A stretch of 64,000 nucleotides of DNA, taken from assembly GCF_004343195.1 (NCBI RefSeq), contig NZ_SMCR01000002.1, positions 629,889 through 693,888 on the forward strand, read 5' to 3'. Below, one piece after another: positions 50,119 through 60,074 of this stretch; within the stretch, counting starts at the first letter, position 1, and the number at the start of each line of letters is the position of its first letter. The translations under genes were made by a program, and so were the position numbers. The notes beneath the pieces are model-generated. The model was given only the letters and a program-made list of their open reading frames with translations. It searched no databases and had not been told where the DNA came from. This stretch comes from Biostraticola tofi. GTDB lineage: Bacteria > Pseudomonadota > Gammaproteobacteria > Enterobacterales > Enterobacteriaceae.

Positions 50119-50874
50119 ATGTGGATTGGGGTAATAAGCCTGTTTCCTGAGATGTTCCGCGCAATTACTGAGTACGGGGTAACTGGCCGAGCAGTGAAAA
50201 ACGGCCTGCTTAATGTGCAGTGCTGGAGTCCGCGTGATTTCACCCATGACCGGCATCGTACCGTGGACGACCGACCTTACGGCGGCGGACCGGGCATGCT
50301 GATGATGGTGCAGCCCTTGCGGGATGCAATTCACGAGGCAAAAAACAAGGCAGGCGAAGGGGCGAAGGTGATTTATCTCTCCCCTCAGGGACGTAAGCTC
50401 GATCAGCAAGGCGTGAGCGAGCTGGCCGGTAACCCGAAGATGATTCTGGTTTGCGGTCGTTACGAAGGTATAGATGAGCGCGTTATCGCCGCTGAAATTG
50501 ATGAAGAATGGTCAATAGGCGATTTTGTGCTCAGCGGTGGTGAGTTGGCGGCTATGACGCTGATTGATTCGGTATCCCGGTTTATTCCAGGCGTACTGGG
50601 TCACGAAGCATCCGCGGCCGAGGACTCATTCGCGCAGGGGTGGCTGGACTGCCCCCACTATACCCGCCCAGAGGTGTTAGAAGGTGTGGAGGTACCGCCG
50701 GTTCTGCTGTCGGGAAATCATGCCGAGATTCGTCGCTGGCGTCTGAAACAGTCTTTGGGCCGTACCTGGCTTCGAAGGCCTGAACTTCTGGAAAGCCTAG
50801 CTCTGACTGACGAGCAAGCAAAGTTGCTGGCGGCATTCCAAAAGGAATATCGGTCCGTGCAGCAAGACGATTAA
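50119..50874 (+). CDS. trmD: tRNA (guanine-37-N1)-methyltransferase TrmD
   Basis: A 251-residue SPOUT methyltransferase (E. coli 255) that makes m1G37. [20 protein letters not shown], the knot region [12 protein letters not shown] and [14 protein letters not shown] are as expected. Confidence 0.98.
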   Translation: MWIGVISLFPEMFRAITEYGVTGRAVKNGLLNVQCWSPRDFTHDRHRTVDDRPYGGGPGMLMMVQPLRDAIHEAKNKAGEGAKVIYLSPQGRKLDQQGVSELAGNPKMILVCGRYEGIDERVIAAEIDEEWSIGDFVLSGGELAAMTLIDSVSRFIPGVLGHEASAAEDSFAQGWLDCPHYTRPEVLEGVEVPPVLLSGNHAEIRRWRLKQSLGRTWLRRPELLESLALTDEQAKLLAAFQKEYRSVQQDD

Positions 50875-50923
50875 AGGGGATTGGCACTGATTGCCTTTCA
50901 ACCTGAAAACTCAGTTTACCTAG

Positions 50924-51289
<366 letters not shown>

Positions 51290-51326
51290 TACGCTTTCGC
51301 TACATCCGAAAGCTTTTAGTTATAGA

Positions 51327-51355
51327 GGGTTAGCCGCGAGGCTAACCCTTTTTTT
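51327..51355 (+). terminator. rplS operon terminator
   Basis: The stem GGGTTAGCC-GCGA-GGCTAACCC is followed by seven T. A strong Rho-independent terminator for the rpsP operon. Confidence 0.96.
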
Positions 51356-51624
51356 ATGCGCTCGACGCGGTACCAGACCAACTATCAGGCTTTAAACTGC
51401 CCAAGATAGCGCACGTCATCGGCGGCAACTACCCGGAATCTGGATCTCGCAGCAGTGACCGGTTAAACGGAGTGACATACCCTGTCATCTGAGGCAGATA
51501 CCGGCTAATCCCTGGCGAATAACCGACAGTGGCAGCTAGAAACTCAGTAACCTGAAGCAGATAATGGTCATTTTTCTGCATGTATAGGTAATACCAGCAT
51601 AGATGAAGCAAGTGAGTCGCGAGG
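51356..51624. other. 269-bp gap after rplS
   Basis: No gene, RNA or repeat that I recognise lies here. It would be the position of yfiB-dgcN-yfiR in E. coli, which are missing. Confidence 0.5.
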
Positions 51625-52350
51625 CTAACGAACCAACTGCTGCATGTTACTGCTTACCTGCGTTAGCTCGACGATAAGCGGCTGCAGCTGTTTCTGGATC
51701 TGGTTGAATTTATCCAGCGTTTGCTGATCGCTGAACTGAACGGTATTGCCGATAATCTTAACGTTGTCACCCTGTGATTTTATAAAGTCAGCTTTGGCGA
51801 CCACCAGCGTCAGTACTTTTGGCAGCAGAGTGAAGACCTGCTCAGCCAGTATATCTGGCTGCACGATCACTTTGTCGTAGGCTCTGTCATAAACGGCCTT
51901 CAGGTCATCAGGTTGCTTGAGAGCCGCATGCTTCTTGTCAGTATCTGCCCGCAGCTGGACTAGCTTTTGCTGCCAGGCGGTGCTGTCATTAGACATTTTC
52001 TGCAACTGGTCACGTTTAGCCAGCAGTTTATCTACTGATCCCACATCACTGAGGCTGATAAATGCCGGTGCCAAACTCCCGTTCATTTCTTCATTCATCG
52101 CCTTATGAAAATCCGTGATGATGGCATAATGATCTGCATAGGGGCCAAAGGCCTTTTTATCAGCTTCGGTTAATTGAGGCACGGCCATCTGTGGCTTGGC
52201 GATAACCCGGGTCTGCAGGAAATCGATAAAGGCTTTACGCTGCTCAGGCTCTTTATCGCCACAACCGTTCAGGGCAACCAGCATCGCCAGTAGCATTAAA
52301 GGCATTAAAACAAAACGGGTGAGGGTCGATCCTTTGAATAGTGTATTCAT
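51625..52350 (-). CDS. DUF3053 lipoprotein (YiaF-like)
   Basis: About 241 residues. A lipoprotein signal (MPLMLLAMLVALNGC, lipobox LNGC) precedes the DUF3053 region with QRKAFIDFLQTRV and the ALKQPDDLKAVYDRAYDKV segment shared with E. coli YiaF. Function is unknown. The chosen ATG at 52350 gives a normal lipoprotein leader; the frame opens at 52431. In E. coli yiaF lies elsewhere. Confidence 0.85.
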   Translation of the reverse strand: MNTLFKGSTLTRFVLMPLMLLAMLVALNGCGDKEPEQRKAFIDFLQTRVIAKPQMAVPQLTEADKKAFGPYADHYAIITDFHKAMNEEMNGSLAPAFISLSDVGSVDKLLAKRDQLQKMSNDSTAWQQKLVQLRADTDKKHAALKQPDDLKAVYDRAYDKVIVQPDILAEQVFTLLPKVLTLVVAKADFIKSQGDNVKIIGNTVQFSDQQTLDKFNQIQKQLQPLIVELTQVSSNMQQLVR

Positions 52351-52500
52351 TGTTAATGATATTCCGTTTGATAAAAAAAGCCGTAATGGCGTGCTGCGCA
52401 ATACGGCGCTGACAGGGTCAATTGAAAACATTAATAAATATATATGATAATTAACCCGCCTGATGTTGCTGGGCAGAGAATGAGATTAATCCCGCAGGCC

Positions 52501-52596
52501 AACATACCAACGGGTTAACATACCAACGGGTTAACAGGCCAACGGGGTAACAGGTCAACGGGGTAACAGGTCAACGGGTTTATAGGTCAACGGGCT
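52501..52596. repeat. Tandem repeat, 6 x 16 bp
   Basis: Six adjacent copies of a 16-bp unit, starting AACATACCAACGGGTT (twice), then variants AACAGGCCAACGGGGT, AACAGGTCAACGGGGT, AACAGGTCAACGGGTT and TATAGGTCAACGGGCT. The CAACGGG core is invariant. It ends 15 bp before the stop of the yfiL-like gene. Period 16 is not a codon multiple and the array is too short and too uniform to be CRISPR. Confidence 0.95.
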
Positions 52597-52611
52597 GAGC
52601 AAAGTTCTGGC

Positions 52612-52974
52612 TTATTGACCTTCAGGGTCGACTTTTTGTTGCCATTGGTCCCTCAGTCGTTCCGCATTATCCACCCCGTCGCAACTGGCAGGGAAGTTTT
52701 TACCTTGCTTTCCCCAGGCCAGCAGCGCCGCAGGCTGGCAAAGGGCTTTCTGGCCAGCGCTGTATCCTTGAAGATATTCCTCACGATTGATTTGCGGATT
52801 GCCGTACCATTCGGCCAAGGTATTGTTATCTTTGACGATTTTACCGGTTGATGCATCCTGGTATCCTGCCTGGAACCATTGCGATCCGGCGGGGGCGTCA
52901 GCACTGAGGTGAGGAGGAGTGCTGCAGCCGGCCAGAATAAAGCCTGCCGTACAGATCAAAATGTATTTATTCAT
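52612..52974 (-). CDS. yfiL: YfiL-like lipoprotein (DUF2799)
   Basis: About 120 residues (E. coli YfiL about 121). A lipoprotein signal (CTAGFILAGC, with the lipobox LAGC near residue 16) precedes the DUF2799 segment GYQDASTGKIVKDNNTLAEWYG and the C-terminal FPASCDGVDNAERLRDQWQ. Upstream of aroF as in E. coli. The start at 52974 is preferred to the ATG at 52983, which has no better site. Function unknown. Confidence 0.85.
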   Translation of the reverse strand: MNKYILICTAGFILAGCSTPPHLSADAPAGSQWFQAGYQDASTGKIVKDNNTLAEWYGNPQINREEYLQGYSAGQKALCQPAALLAWGKQGKNFPASCDGVDNAERLRDQWQQKVDPEGQ

Positions 52975-53134
52975 GCTTATCATCTTTTAAGTGACCTGAT
53001 GGTTTTATCAATCATAGGGTGTCGGCCGGTAATATGCGACAGCTATTGTCAGGAGGTAAAAAGGTGTGTGGTATTCATCCGTCAATGTTATCGGCAGTTG
53101 ACTCGATGGAATGTAAAATGTCGAAGTGAAGGTG

Positions 53135-53152
53135 TGTAAATTTAAGTTTACG
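53135..53152. promoter_or_regulatory. Candidate TyrR box
   Basis: TGTAAA-TTTAAG-TTTACG, one mismatch from TGTAAA-N6-TTTACA. It lies 290 bp upstream of aroF and 160 bp upstream of the yfiL-like gene's start. TyrR control of aroF-tyrA is established in E. coli; the distance here is longer than usual. Confidence 0.6.
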
Positions 53153-53317
53153 ACGGCTTTTTTGAATGGCGTTAACGTTATGGTTGTGAAGGTTTTTTTA
53201 TGTTGCATTGTTTTTTAAGATATTGATAATTAACTATTTTATTCAGTTTTCCACTGATGTTTATCACTGGAAGCCAAGGGTGATGCGGAGTTAGGTCCTC
53301 GCACAGAGTTCTGGAAA

Positions 53318-53357
53318 AGTAATGAGATATTTACAGTTATGGATTGTAACCTTTACA
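53318..53357. promoter_or_regulatory. aroF regulatory region with TyrR-like half-sites
   Basis: AGTAAT-GAGATA-TTTACA (53318-53335) and a second TTTACA (53352-53357) preceded by a poor left half. These overlap the likely aroF promoter (TTGTAA 53344-53349 and a weak -10 near 53366). Interpretation as a TyrR-repressed promoter is inference from E. coli. Confidence 0.5.
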
Positions 53358-53442
53358 TTTAATGGTATGGTATATCCCATACAGCGGCGTCCACTCTCGA
53401 GTGACGCAGGCGAAAGAACTCACTTAGTCAGGATATTTTCCC

Positions 53443-54519
53443 ATGCAGAAAGATGCACTCAATAACGTCAATATCAGCGCCGAGCAGGTAATGATCACGC
53501 CGGAAGAACTTAAGCAGCAATTCCCCCTGTCTGAGGGCGAGCAGCAGGCTATCGCTTCGGCCCGTCAATCCATTCGCGATATCATCCATGGCAGGGATCC
53601 GCGTCTTCTGGTGGTTTGCGGACCATGTTCCATCCACGATACCGACGCGGCACTGGATTACGCTCGCCGTTTAAAACAGCTCTCCAATGAGCTGGGTGAC
53701 AAGCTGTTCATCGTGATGCGGGTCTATTTTGAAAAACCCCGCACTACCGTGGGCTGGAAGGGCCTGATTAACGACCCATACATGGATAACTCCTTCGATG
53801 TCGAAGCAGGGCTCAAGATTGCGCGCGGTTTGTTGCTGGAACTGGTACGTATGGGACTCCCCCTCGCCACCGAGGCGCTGGATCCCAACAGTCCGCAATA
53901 TCTGGGCGATCTGTTTAGCTGGTCTGCTATCGGCGCACGCACGACTGAATCGCAGACCCACCGTGAAATGGCCTCAGGGCTTTCCATGCCGGTGGGCTTC
54001 AAAAATGGTACCGATGGCAGCCTGGGAACGGCTATCAATGCTATGCGCGCCGCCGCCATGGCTCACCGCTTCATGGGCATCAATCAGTCAGGACAGGTGT
54101 GCTTGCTGCATACGCAGGGTAACCCGGATGGTCATGTCATTCTGCGTGGCGGCAAACAACCCAATTACCATCCTGAAGATATTCTTGATTGCGAAGCTCA
54201 AATGTCAGGCGCCGGTCTGCATCCTGCCCTGATGATTGACTGCAGCCATGGTAACTCGAACAAAGATTACCGTCGTCAGGCCGAAGTGGCTGAATCCGCG
54301 CTGGCACAGATCAAAGCCGGTAATCGGTCCATTATCGGATTGATGCTGGAAAGCCATATCCACGAAGGCAATCAGTCATCCGAGCAGCCGCGTGCAGCAA
54401 TGCGCTATGGCGTTTCGATAACGGATGCCTGTATCGATTGGCAAAGTACTGATACCCTGTTGCGACGCATGCATAATGAGCTGCAGGATATTCTTGCCGG
54501 GCGGCTGACAGGAGAATAA
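53443..54519 (+). CDS. aroF: Tyrosine-sensitive DAHP synthase AroF
   Basis: A 358-residue enzyme (E. coli 356) for the first shikimate step. The N-terminus MQKDALNNV and the core ([30 protein letters not shown]) match AroF more than AroG or AroH. Followed by tyrA after 5 bp. Confidence 0.98.
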   Translation: MQKDALNNVNISAEQVMITPEELKQQFPLSEGEQQAIASARQSIRDIIHGRDPRLLVVCGPCSIHDTDAALDYARRLKQLSNELGDKLFIVMRVYFEKPRTTVGWKGLINDPYMDNSFDVEAGLKIARGLLLELVRMGLPLATEALDPNSPQYLGDLFSWSAIGARTTESQTHREMASGLSMPVGFKNGTDGSLGTAINAMRAAAMAHRFMGINQSGQVCLLHTQGNPDGHVILRGGKQPNYHPEDILDCEAQMSGAGLHPALMIDCSHGNSNKDYRRQAEVAESALAQIKAGNRSIIGLMLESHIHEGNQSSEQPRAAMRYGVSITDACIDWQSTDTLLRRMHNELQDILAGRLTGE

Positions 54520-54524
54520 CGGGT

Positions 54525-55646
54525 ATGGTAGCGGAGCTGACGGCGTTAAGGGATAAGATTGACGAAGTTGACCAAGGATTGCTCGCCTTGCTTTCCCAGC
54601 GGCTTAAGTTGGTGGCTGAAGTGGGAGAGGTTAAAAGTCGCCACGGTCTGCCGATTTATGCGCCGGATCGAGAAGCGCTGATGTTGGCCTCTCGCCGTGA
54701 AGAAGCCTTGGCCCAGGGTGTACCGCCGGACCTGATTGAAGATGTGCTGCGCCGCGTGATGCGTGAATCTTACAGCAGTGAAAACGACAAAGGGTTCAAA
54801 ACGCTTTGCCCGCAGCTCGGTCCGGTGGTGATCGTCGGCGGCCGTGGTCGTATGGGTTGCCTGTTTGAAAAAATGCTGACGCTATCAGGCTACCAGGTCA
54901 GGATTCTGGAACAGGAGGACTGGCCGCAGGCACAAACACTGCTGGCTGATGCCGGCATGGTGATAGTCAGCGTTCCAATACATCTGACGATAGACATCAT
55001 TCAACGCCTGCCGCCGTTGCCGGATGATTGTATTCTTGTCGATTTGGCATCGATCAAAAATGACCCGCTGCAGGCAATGCTCGCTGCTCATAACGGTCCG
55101 GTACTTGGACTGCATCCGATGTTCGGACCGGACAGTGGCAGCTTGGCCAAGCAGGTGGTGGTTTATTGCGACGGACGTCAGCCCGAAGCCTATCAGTGGC
55201 TGCTGGAGCAAATCCAGGTCTGGGGTGCCATACTTCATCGCAGCAGCGCGGTTGAACATGATCAGAATATGGCCTTTATTCAGGCATTGCGTCACTTTGC
55301 GACCTTTGCCTACGGTTATCACTTATCAGAAGAAAATGTCGAACTTGAGCAATTGCTGGCTTTATCTTCACCGATCTACCGGCTGGAACTGGCGATGGTC
55401 GGCAGACTGTTTGCGCAGGATCCGCAGCTGTATGCCGATATCATCATGTCCTCCGAGAGCAACCTGGCGCTTATCAAGCGTTACTACCAGCGTTTTGGCG
55501 ATGCCATCCAATTGCTGGAAAGCGGTGATAAACAAGCTTTTGTCGATAGATTTGAGAAGATCGAACATTGGTTTGGCGATTATGCCCAGCGCTTTCTGGA
55601 AGAGAGCCGGACGCTGCTGCGTCAGGCCAATGATAGCCGTAGCTGA
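54525..55646 (+). CDS. tyrA: Chorismate mutase/prephenate dehydrogenase TyrA
   Basis: A 373-residue bifunctional enzyme (E. coli 373). Chorismate mutase (residues 1-90), then NAD domain ([15 protein letters not shown]. coli has GGGGQMG) and the dehydrogenase core [13 protein letters not shown]. It ends converging on pheA. Confidence 0.98.
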   Translation: MVAELTALRDKIDEVDQGLLALLSQRLKLVAEVGEVKSRHGLPIYAPDREALMLASRREEALAQGVPPDLIEDVLRRVMRESYSSENDKGFKTLCPQLGPVVIVGGRGRMGCLFEKMLTLSGYQVRILEQEDWPQAQTLLADAGMVIVSVPIHLTIDIIQRLPPLPDDCILVDLASIKNDPLQAMLAAHNGPVLGLHPMFGPDSGSLAKQVVVYCDGRQPEAYQWLLEQIQVWGAILHRSSAVEHDQNMAFIQALRHFATFAYGYHLSEENVELEQLLALSSPIYRLELAMVGRLFAQDPQLYADIIMSSESNLALIKRYYQRFGDAIQLLESGDKQAFVDRFEKIEHWFGDYAQRFLEESRTLLRQANDSRS

Positions 55647-55728
55647 AAATGTCGGGTTATAGGGGACCGCTATAGCAAATGGCGGCCGTGACTGAGAAAT
55701 ACAGGTCTACACCGGCAGCCCAATCCCG

Positions 55729-55865
55729 AGACCGCCACCGCTAATATTCCCGCCTATTTCCTGCTGTGTCGACGGCGGTGCCTTTAAGGCCGCCATCTTC
55801 CGAGGGATCATCCGTTAAGGTGAACGAAGCGATGTCGAAGATGCAAGGCCTGGCGGTGGCGGTCT
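55729..55865. repeat. Inverted repeat spanning the tyrA-pheA gap
   Basis: Arms AGACCGCCACCGC (55729-55741) and GCGGTGGCGGTCT (55853-55865) are exact reverse complements, 111 bp apart. The right arm is followed by TTTT, so a transcript from tyrA would form a long-range hairpin. Inside, GGCGG...CCGCC can form a second stem (near 55774-55796). Possibly a bidirectional terminator or a structured RNA. Confidence 0.7.
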
Positions 55866-55868
55866 TTT

Positions 55869-57026
55869 CTAGTGCGGTTCGACGGGTATAACGTTCTCGC
55901 TCGGATAACAGCCTAAGACTTTTAGCGAGCGGGTGATTTCCATCAGTCCCGCCAGGGCTCTGCGCATCTCGGCGCTACGGGCATTAGCCTGCACGTCGAT
56001 ATAGAACATTTCCTCGTGGGGATTACCATGAATAGGGCGCGATTCCAGCCGAGTCATGATGATTCCCTGCTCACGCAGTACCAGTAGTGCCTCCACCAAT
56101 GCACCAGACTGCTGCCCAGTTGCCATGATAAGCGTTGTCTTGGCCGGCACCTGTTCAGACACGTCGATAGCCTTGCGAGCCAATACAATAAAGCGGGTAA
56201 AATTTTGCTCCTGGTTAGCCAGGCTATGCTCCAGCACCTGCAGACCATAGAGTTCGCCACCTGCGCCGCTGCCCAGCGCAGCGGCATGAGGCGATTTCAG
56301 CGCCGCCACTTTTTCCATTGCCGCAGCGGTACTTTCACAATACTCAATTTTCCAGTGAGGAAAACGATTGATAAACTGGCTGCATTGCTGGAACGGCTGA
56401 GGATGGCTATAGACCACGTGGATATCATCCAGACGTGTTTCGCCGCTGACCAGTACGCAATGGTCAATATTATTAGTCAGTTCACCCACCAGCGACAGAT
56501 GTGTATGTTGCAGCAGATCATAAACATCATTGATTGAGCCAGAACTGCTGTTCTCAATGGGTAATACGCCGTAGTCGGCTTGCCCGGTTTCAACCATTTG
56601 AATGATATCGGCAAATTTTTGACAACCGCATTCCAGGACATTATCGAAATACCGTGCCCCGTACTGACGCGCCGCCAGATGGGAATAGGAGCCTTTCGGA
56701 CCCAGAAAGGCAACCCTGGCCGAAGGCTCATGGTCGGGATTAAGACGGGTCTGCAACAGAGCCTGCTGTGTCAGTACAGAATCTTCAATGATTAACTGAA
56801 ACAGGCGAGTGACATAGAAAGCATCAAGGTTACGTTTTTTTCCCTCCGCCACCAAGTATTCGAGCAGATCGCGCTCCCTGGATTTATCGCGAATCGGCCG
56901 GTGGGAATCAATCTTGCTTTTAGCCACTTCCAGTGCAATCTCGCGCCGCTCCGACAGCAGCGCCAGCAGTTTTAAATCTAATGCGCTTATGCGCTCGCGC
57001 AGCGCTAATAAAGGATTATCATTCAT
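55869..57026 (-). CDS. pheA: Chorismate mutase/prephenate dehydratase PheA
   Basis: A 385-residue bifunctional enzyme (E. coli 386). Chorismate mutase (1-100), prephenate dehydratase ([17 protein letters not shown]) and the ACT regulatory domain with the feedback motifs [10 protein letters not shown] and LESRPIHG. Regulated by the leader peptide/attenuator upstream. Confidence 0.98.
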   Translation of the reverse strand: MNDNPLLALRERISALDLKLLALLSERREIALEVAKSKIDSHRPIRDKSRERDLLEYLVAEGKKRNLDAFYVTRLFQLIIEDSVLTQQALLQTRLNPDHEPSARVAFLGPKGSYSHLAARQYGARYFDNVLECGCQKFADIIQMVETGQADYGVLPIENSSSGSINDVYDLLQHTHLSLVGELTNNIDHCVLVSGETRLDDIHVVYSHPQPFQQCSQFINRFPHWKIEYCESTAAAMEKVAALKSPHAAALGSGAGGELYGLQVLEHSLANQEQNFTRFIVLARKAIDVSEQVPAKTTLIMATGQQSGALVEALLVLREQGIIMTRLESRPIHGNPHEEMFYIDVQANARSAEMRRALAGLMEITRSLKVLGCYPSENVIPVEPH

Positions 57027-57052
57027 TCAGTTTTTACCTTAGCCGCAATCAT

Positions 57053-57084
57053 AAAAAAAGCCTCCGTTGTCGGGAGGCTTTTTT
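57053..57084 (-). terminator. pheA attenuator
   Basis: The stem GCCTCC/GGAGGC with a 7-base loop is followed by seven T on the minus strand, between pheL and pheA. It is the transcription stop used when the leader peptide is fully translated. A-rich and T-rich flanks also allow it to act on the plus strand. Confidence 0.9.
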
Positions 57085-57127
57085 GTTCGTCTTCGCATTC
57101 TTTCTCACATGACGACAGGCCTCCCAT

Positions 57128-57175
57128 TTAGGGGAAGATAAAAAAGGATGCGAAGAGAAACGGTGATGAAGACAT
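57128..57175 (-). CDS. pheL: pheA leader peptide PheL
   Basis: A 15-codon frame reading MSSSPFLFASFFIFP, with five Phe codons in its last ten residues. E. coli PheL is also 15 residues and ends FTFP. It precedes the attenuator, so ribosome stalling at Phe codons would let transcription into pheA. Three Ser and a Leu replace several residues, so the number of Phe codons is lower than the seven of E. coli. AGGG is about 10 bases upstream of the ATG. Confidence 0.9.
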   Translation of the reverse strand: MSSSPFLFASFFIFP

Positions 57176-57339
57176 GTTTTCAGGGCCCTGTGTGTCATTA
57201 AGAGGTTTACATTAACCGTTGGCTTTTAATTCTGTCAATATAAAACGCGCCACCGGGGCGCGTCTGGGTAATTAAGCTGAAGCCATCGCCGTCAGGCAGG
57301 ACCATTGCATTGTAGATTGCCGGGGCCGGTCAGGGCGGA

Positions 57340-57675
57340 TTATTCCTCTTCCAGCACAAAAGCGGACGTTTTCACGCATTCTGCTGCGCGGCGTGCTTCA
57401 CCTTTATGCTGAACCTTGTTGAGCTGGCGCTCAAGCTTGTTAATCAGCTCATTTACCGCAGCGTACATATCGTAATGATTGGCACTGGCAACCAATTGTC
57501 CATTAGGGGTATTCAGCGTGGCATCAGCCACAAAGCCCTGGGGCTGCTTGGAGAGGATGATATGCGGGTTGATCAGTTGGGTCTGCCATTTGACCAGCTT
57601 GGCCAAGCGTTCCTCGACGTGCTGACGAATGGCCGGAGTGATGTCCATTTGTTTGCTGGTGATATTAATGATCAT
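57340..57675 (-). CDS. raiA: Ribosome-associated inhibitor RaiA (pY/YfiA)
   Basis: A 111-residue hibernation factor (E. coli 113) that binds the 30S A and P sites in cold and stationary phase. [23 protein letters not shown] and [20 protein letters not shown] match. The ATG at 57675 has AGAGG upstream; the frame runs on to 57774. Confidence 0.96.
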   Translation of the reverse strand: MIINITSKQMDITPAIRQHVEERLAKLVKWQTQLINPHIILSKQPQGFVADATLNTPNGQLVASANHYDMYAAVNELINKLERQLNKVQHKGEARRAAECVKTSAFVLEEE

Positions 57676-57917
57676 ATCAAATACCTCTCTGTTGTCGTCT
57701 CGGTAAATTAAGCATAACCCCTGGTAGGGAAATATGTGTGATCTGACGCGATTTATTTCGGCGATTGGAGGCACAGAAACTGTTTTTGTGAACCGCTGGG
57801 AGGAACTGCTGGAAGGGCCTTGAGTGTTGGATTCAAATCAGTCATTATTGAATGGATGGTAGCGGTGAAGGTGAGCCAATCAGTCTTGATTTCTTCTGTT
57901 TAACGACAGATGCTGCC

Positions 57918-57967
57918 CTGCTTCTGCTTCTGCTTCTGCTTCTGCTTCTGCTTCTGCTTCTGCTTCT
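57918..57967. repeat. Hexanucleotide repeat (CTGCTT) x 8
   Basis: Eight perfect CTGCTT units and a partial CT, in the 556-bp gap between raiA and bamD. A short TGCCTAAC repeat (three copies) follows near 57981-58003. It lies in no gene I would call, but could vary by slipped-strand copying. Confidence 0.95.
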
Positions 57968-58183
57968 ATTAATTCATCACTGCCTAACTGCCTAACTGCC
58001 TGCTAAATGCTCCCTTTCGCCTACTCGACCAAAGCAACATGTACGCCGCAGGTACTTTAGCAAAACGGTTTACCGATATGCCTTCCCCGGAAAGTCCGTT
58101 TTTGAAGAGGTATAAGTGTTGATAGCTTAACGGTAAAGTGTAAGTGCGAGCGAATTGCCCCCTGAATAGCGCCCCTGTTGAAT

Positions 58184-58208
58184 AAAAACGGCAACCCGCA
58201 GGTTGCCG
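58184..58208 (-). terminator. bamD terminator
   Basis: The hairpin CGGCAACC-TGCG-GGTTGCCG (read on the minus strand) is followed by five T on the minus strand, 24 bp after the bamD stop. Confidence 0.9.
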
Positions 58209-58231
58209 TCGAAAAACGCTGACTGAAGACA

Positions 58232-58963
58232 TCAAGCCGGGTTGGCGGCGATGATTTTTTCCACTTTGTCAGCCTGCCCGTTCAGGCGCAATTGCTGATA
58301 GGCTCGCTGCATCAGCGGCAGTGCATCGCGGGTTGCCTGCGCATCGGGAAAATCACGAAGCATTTGTTCAACGCGATTCACAACCGCCACATATGCGCCA
58401 CGCTTGTTGTAGTACTGAGCAACCGCCAGTTCATGCTTGGCCAGGCGATCTTTCAGATAAACCAGACGTTTGGTGGCATCCGTGGCATACTGGCTGTTCG
58501 GATAGCTGCGTAATAATTGTGTGAAATCTTTGAATGCCGCACGGGCATGCTGAGGATCGCGATCGGAACGATCAATTCCAAAGAATCCCTGCAGTGTGCT
58601 GTCATCTAGCGCCATATCCGTGAGACCGCGCATGTAAAGTACATAATCGGCGTTGGGATGGGTAGGGTTCAACCGCAGAAATCGATCAATCGAGGCCTGG
58701 GCCAACGCTAAGTCCGCCGATTTATAGTAGGCGTAAATAAGGTCAAGCTGAACCTGCTGCGCATAGGGACCGAAAGGATAACGGTTATCCAGCGCTTCCA
58801 GTTCCTTAATCGCTCCACTATAGTTGCCGTCCTGCAATTTCTGCTGTGCGGACGCATAAATCTCGGAGGGCGGATTGTCGGGAACGGCATCCTTGGTACT
58901 GGAACAGCCTACCAGCACCAGGCTCAGTGTGGCAGCAGCCACCAGATATTTCATACGCATCAT
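58232..58963 (-). CDS. bamD: Outer membrane assembly lipoprotein BamD
   Basis: A 243-residue lipoprotein (E. coli 245), essential part of the BAM complex. The lipobox LVGC follows a short signal ([17 protein letters not shown]); TPR repeats include [24 protein letters not shown] and the [18 protein letters not shown] segment. Divergent from rluD. Confidence 0.97.
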   Translation of the reverse strand: MMRMKYLVAAATLSLVLVGCSSTKDAVPDNPPSEIYASAQQKLQDGNYSGAIKELEALDNRYPFGPYAQQVQLDLIYAYYKSADLALAQASIDRFLRLNPTHPNADYVLYMRGLTDMALDDSTLQGFFGIDRSDRDPQHARAAFKDFTQLLRSYPNSQYATDATKRLVYLKDRLAKHELAVAQYYNKRGAYVAVVNRVEQMLRDFPDAQATRDALPLMQRAYQQLRLNGQADKVEKIIAANPA

Positions 58964-59093
58964 GACGTTTTGCTTATCCTCAGAGTGTTTTTCCAGGAAC
59001 TGTCCGTTAAGCTCCCGGTCGAGACCAGCTACAATAGCATATTATTTTAAACGGCATTGCCGTGAAAACCTAACGTTAACGAAGAAGCTGCAT

Positions 59094-60074
59094 ATGGCAC
59101 AACAACAACTCCTCACCGGCACGGTGAATGAATCACAACTAGGCCAACGGTTAGATCAGGCTTTGGCTGAAATGTTCCCTGATTATTCCCGATCTCGCAT
59201 AAAAGCCTGGATCCTGGATAATCGGGTCAGTGTAAACGGGCAGGTCTGTGCGACGCCCAAAGAGAAGGTGCTTGGCGGAGAACGCGTTGAAATTGATGCG
59301 GTTATCGAAGAAGAAACCCGCTGGCAGGCACAGGATATCGCCCTGAATATCGTATATGAAGACGATGATATTCTGGTAATCAATAAACCGCGCGATCTGG
59401 TGGTACACCCTGGAGCCGGTAATGCAGACGGCACAGTACTGAATGCCTTGCTCCATTACTACCCGCCGATAGCCGACGTGCCGCGAGCCGGTATCGTTCA
59501 TCGACTGGATAAGGATACCACCGGTCTGATGGTGGTCGCCAAAACGGTTCCGGCCCAAACCCGGTTGGTAGAATCGTTACAGGCCCGCGAGATTACTCGC
59601 GAATATGAAGCGGTTGCCATGGGCAACATGACCGCCGGCGGCACGGTTGAGCAGCCGATTTCGCGCCATCCGACCAAGCGCACCCATATGTCCGTGCATC
59701 CGATGGGAAAACCCGCTGTGACGCATTATCGCATCATGGAACATTTCCGTGCCCATACCCGGCTGCGGCTGCGGCTGGAAACCGGTCGTACCCATCAGAT
59801 CCGTGTGCATATGGCTTACATCAATCATCCGCTGATCGGTGATCCTCTTTACGGCGGCCGTCCTCGTCCTTCCAAGGGAGCAACCGAGGAGTTCAGCAGG
59901 GTGCTGCGTGGCTTTGATCGGCAGGCGCTGCACGCAACCATGCTCAGGCTTTATCATCCCATTACCTCCATAGAAATGGAATGGCATGCTCCGTTACCTC
60001 AGGACATGGTCGATCTTATTGAAGCACTCAAGGCTGATACCCTGCTGTTCAACGAGCAGAACGGCTGGTCATGA
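59094..60074 (+). CDS. rluD: 23S rRNA pseudouridine synthase RluD
   Basis: A 326-residue enzyme (E. coli 326) that makes pseudouridines 1911, 1915 and 1917. S4-like domain, then catalytic motif AGIVHRLDKDTTGLM with its Asp. I chose the ATG at 59094; the frame is open back to 58875 across the bamD start. Overlaps pgeF by 4 bp. Confidence 0.97.
   Translation: MAQQQLLTGTVNESQLGQRLDQALAEMFPDYSRSRIKAWILDNRVSVNGQVCATPKEKVLGGERVEIDAVIEEETRWQAQDIALNIVYEDDDILVINKPRDLVVHPGAGNADGTVLNALLHYYPPIADVPRAGIVHRLDKDTTGLMVVAKTVPAQTRLVESLQAREITREYEAVAMGNMTAGGTVEQPISRHPTKRTHMSVHPMGKPAVTHYRIMEHFRAHTRLRLRLETGRTHQIRVHMAYINHPLIGDPLYGGRPRPSKGATEEFSRVLRGFDRQALHATMLRLYHPITSIEMEWHAPLPQDMVDLIEALKADTLLFNEQNGWS

Noticed and set aside
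52501..52596. CRISPR array
   Set aside because: Units are 16 bp with no spacers and no cas genes near.
57984..58235. 83-residue frame on the minus strand after bamD
   Set aside because: It overlaps the bamD terminator and repeat region and has no recognisable family or ribosome-binding site.
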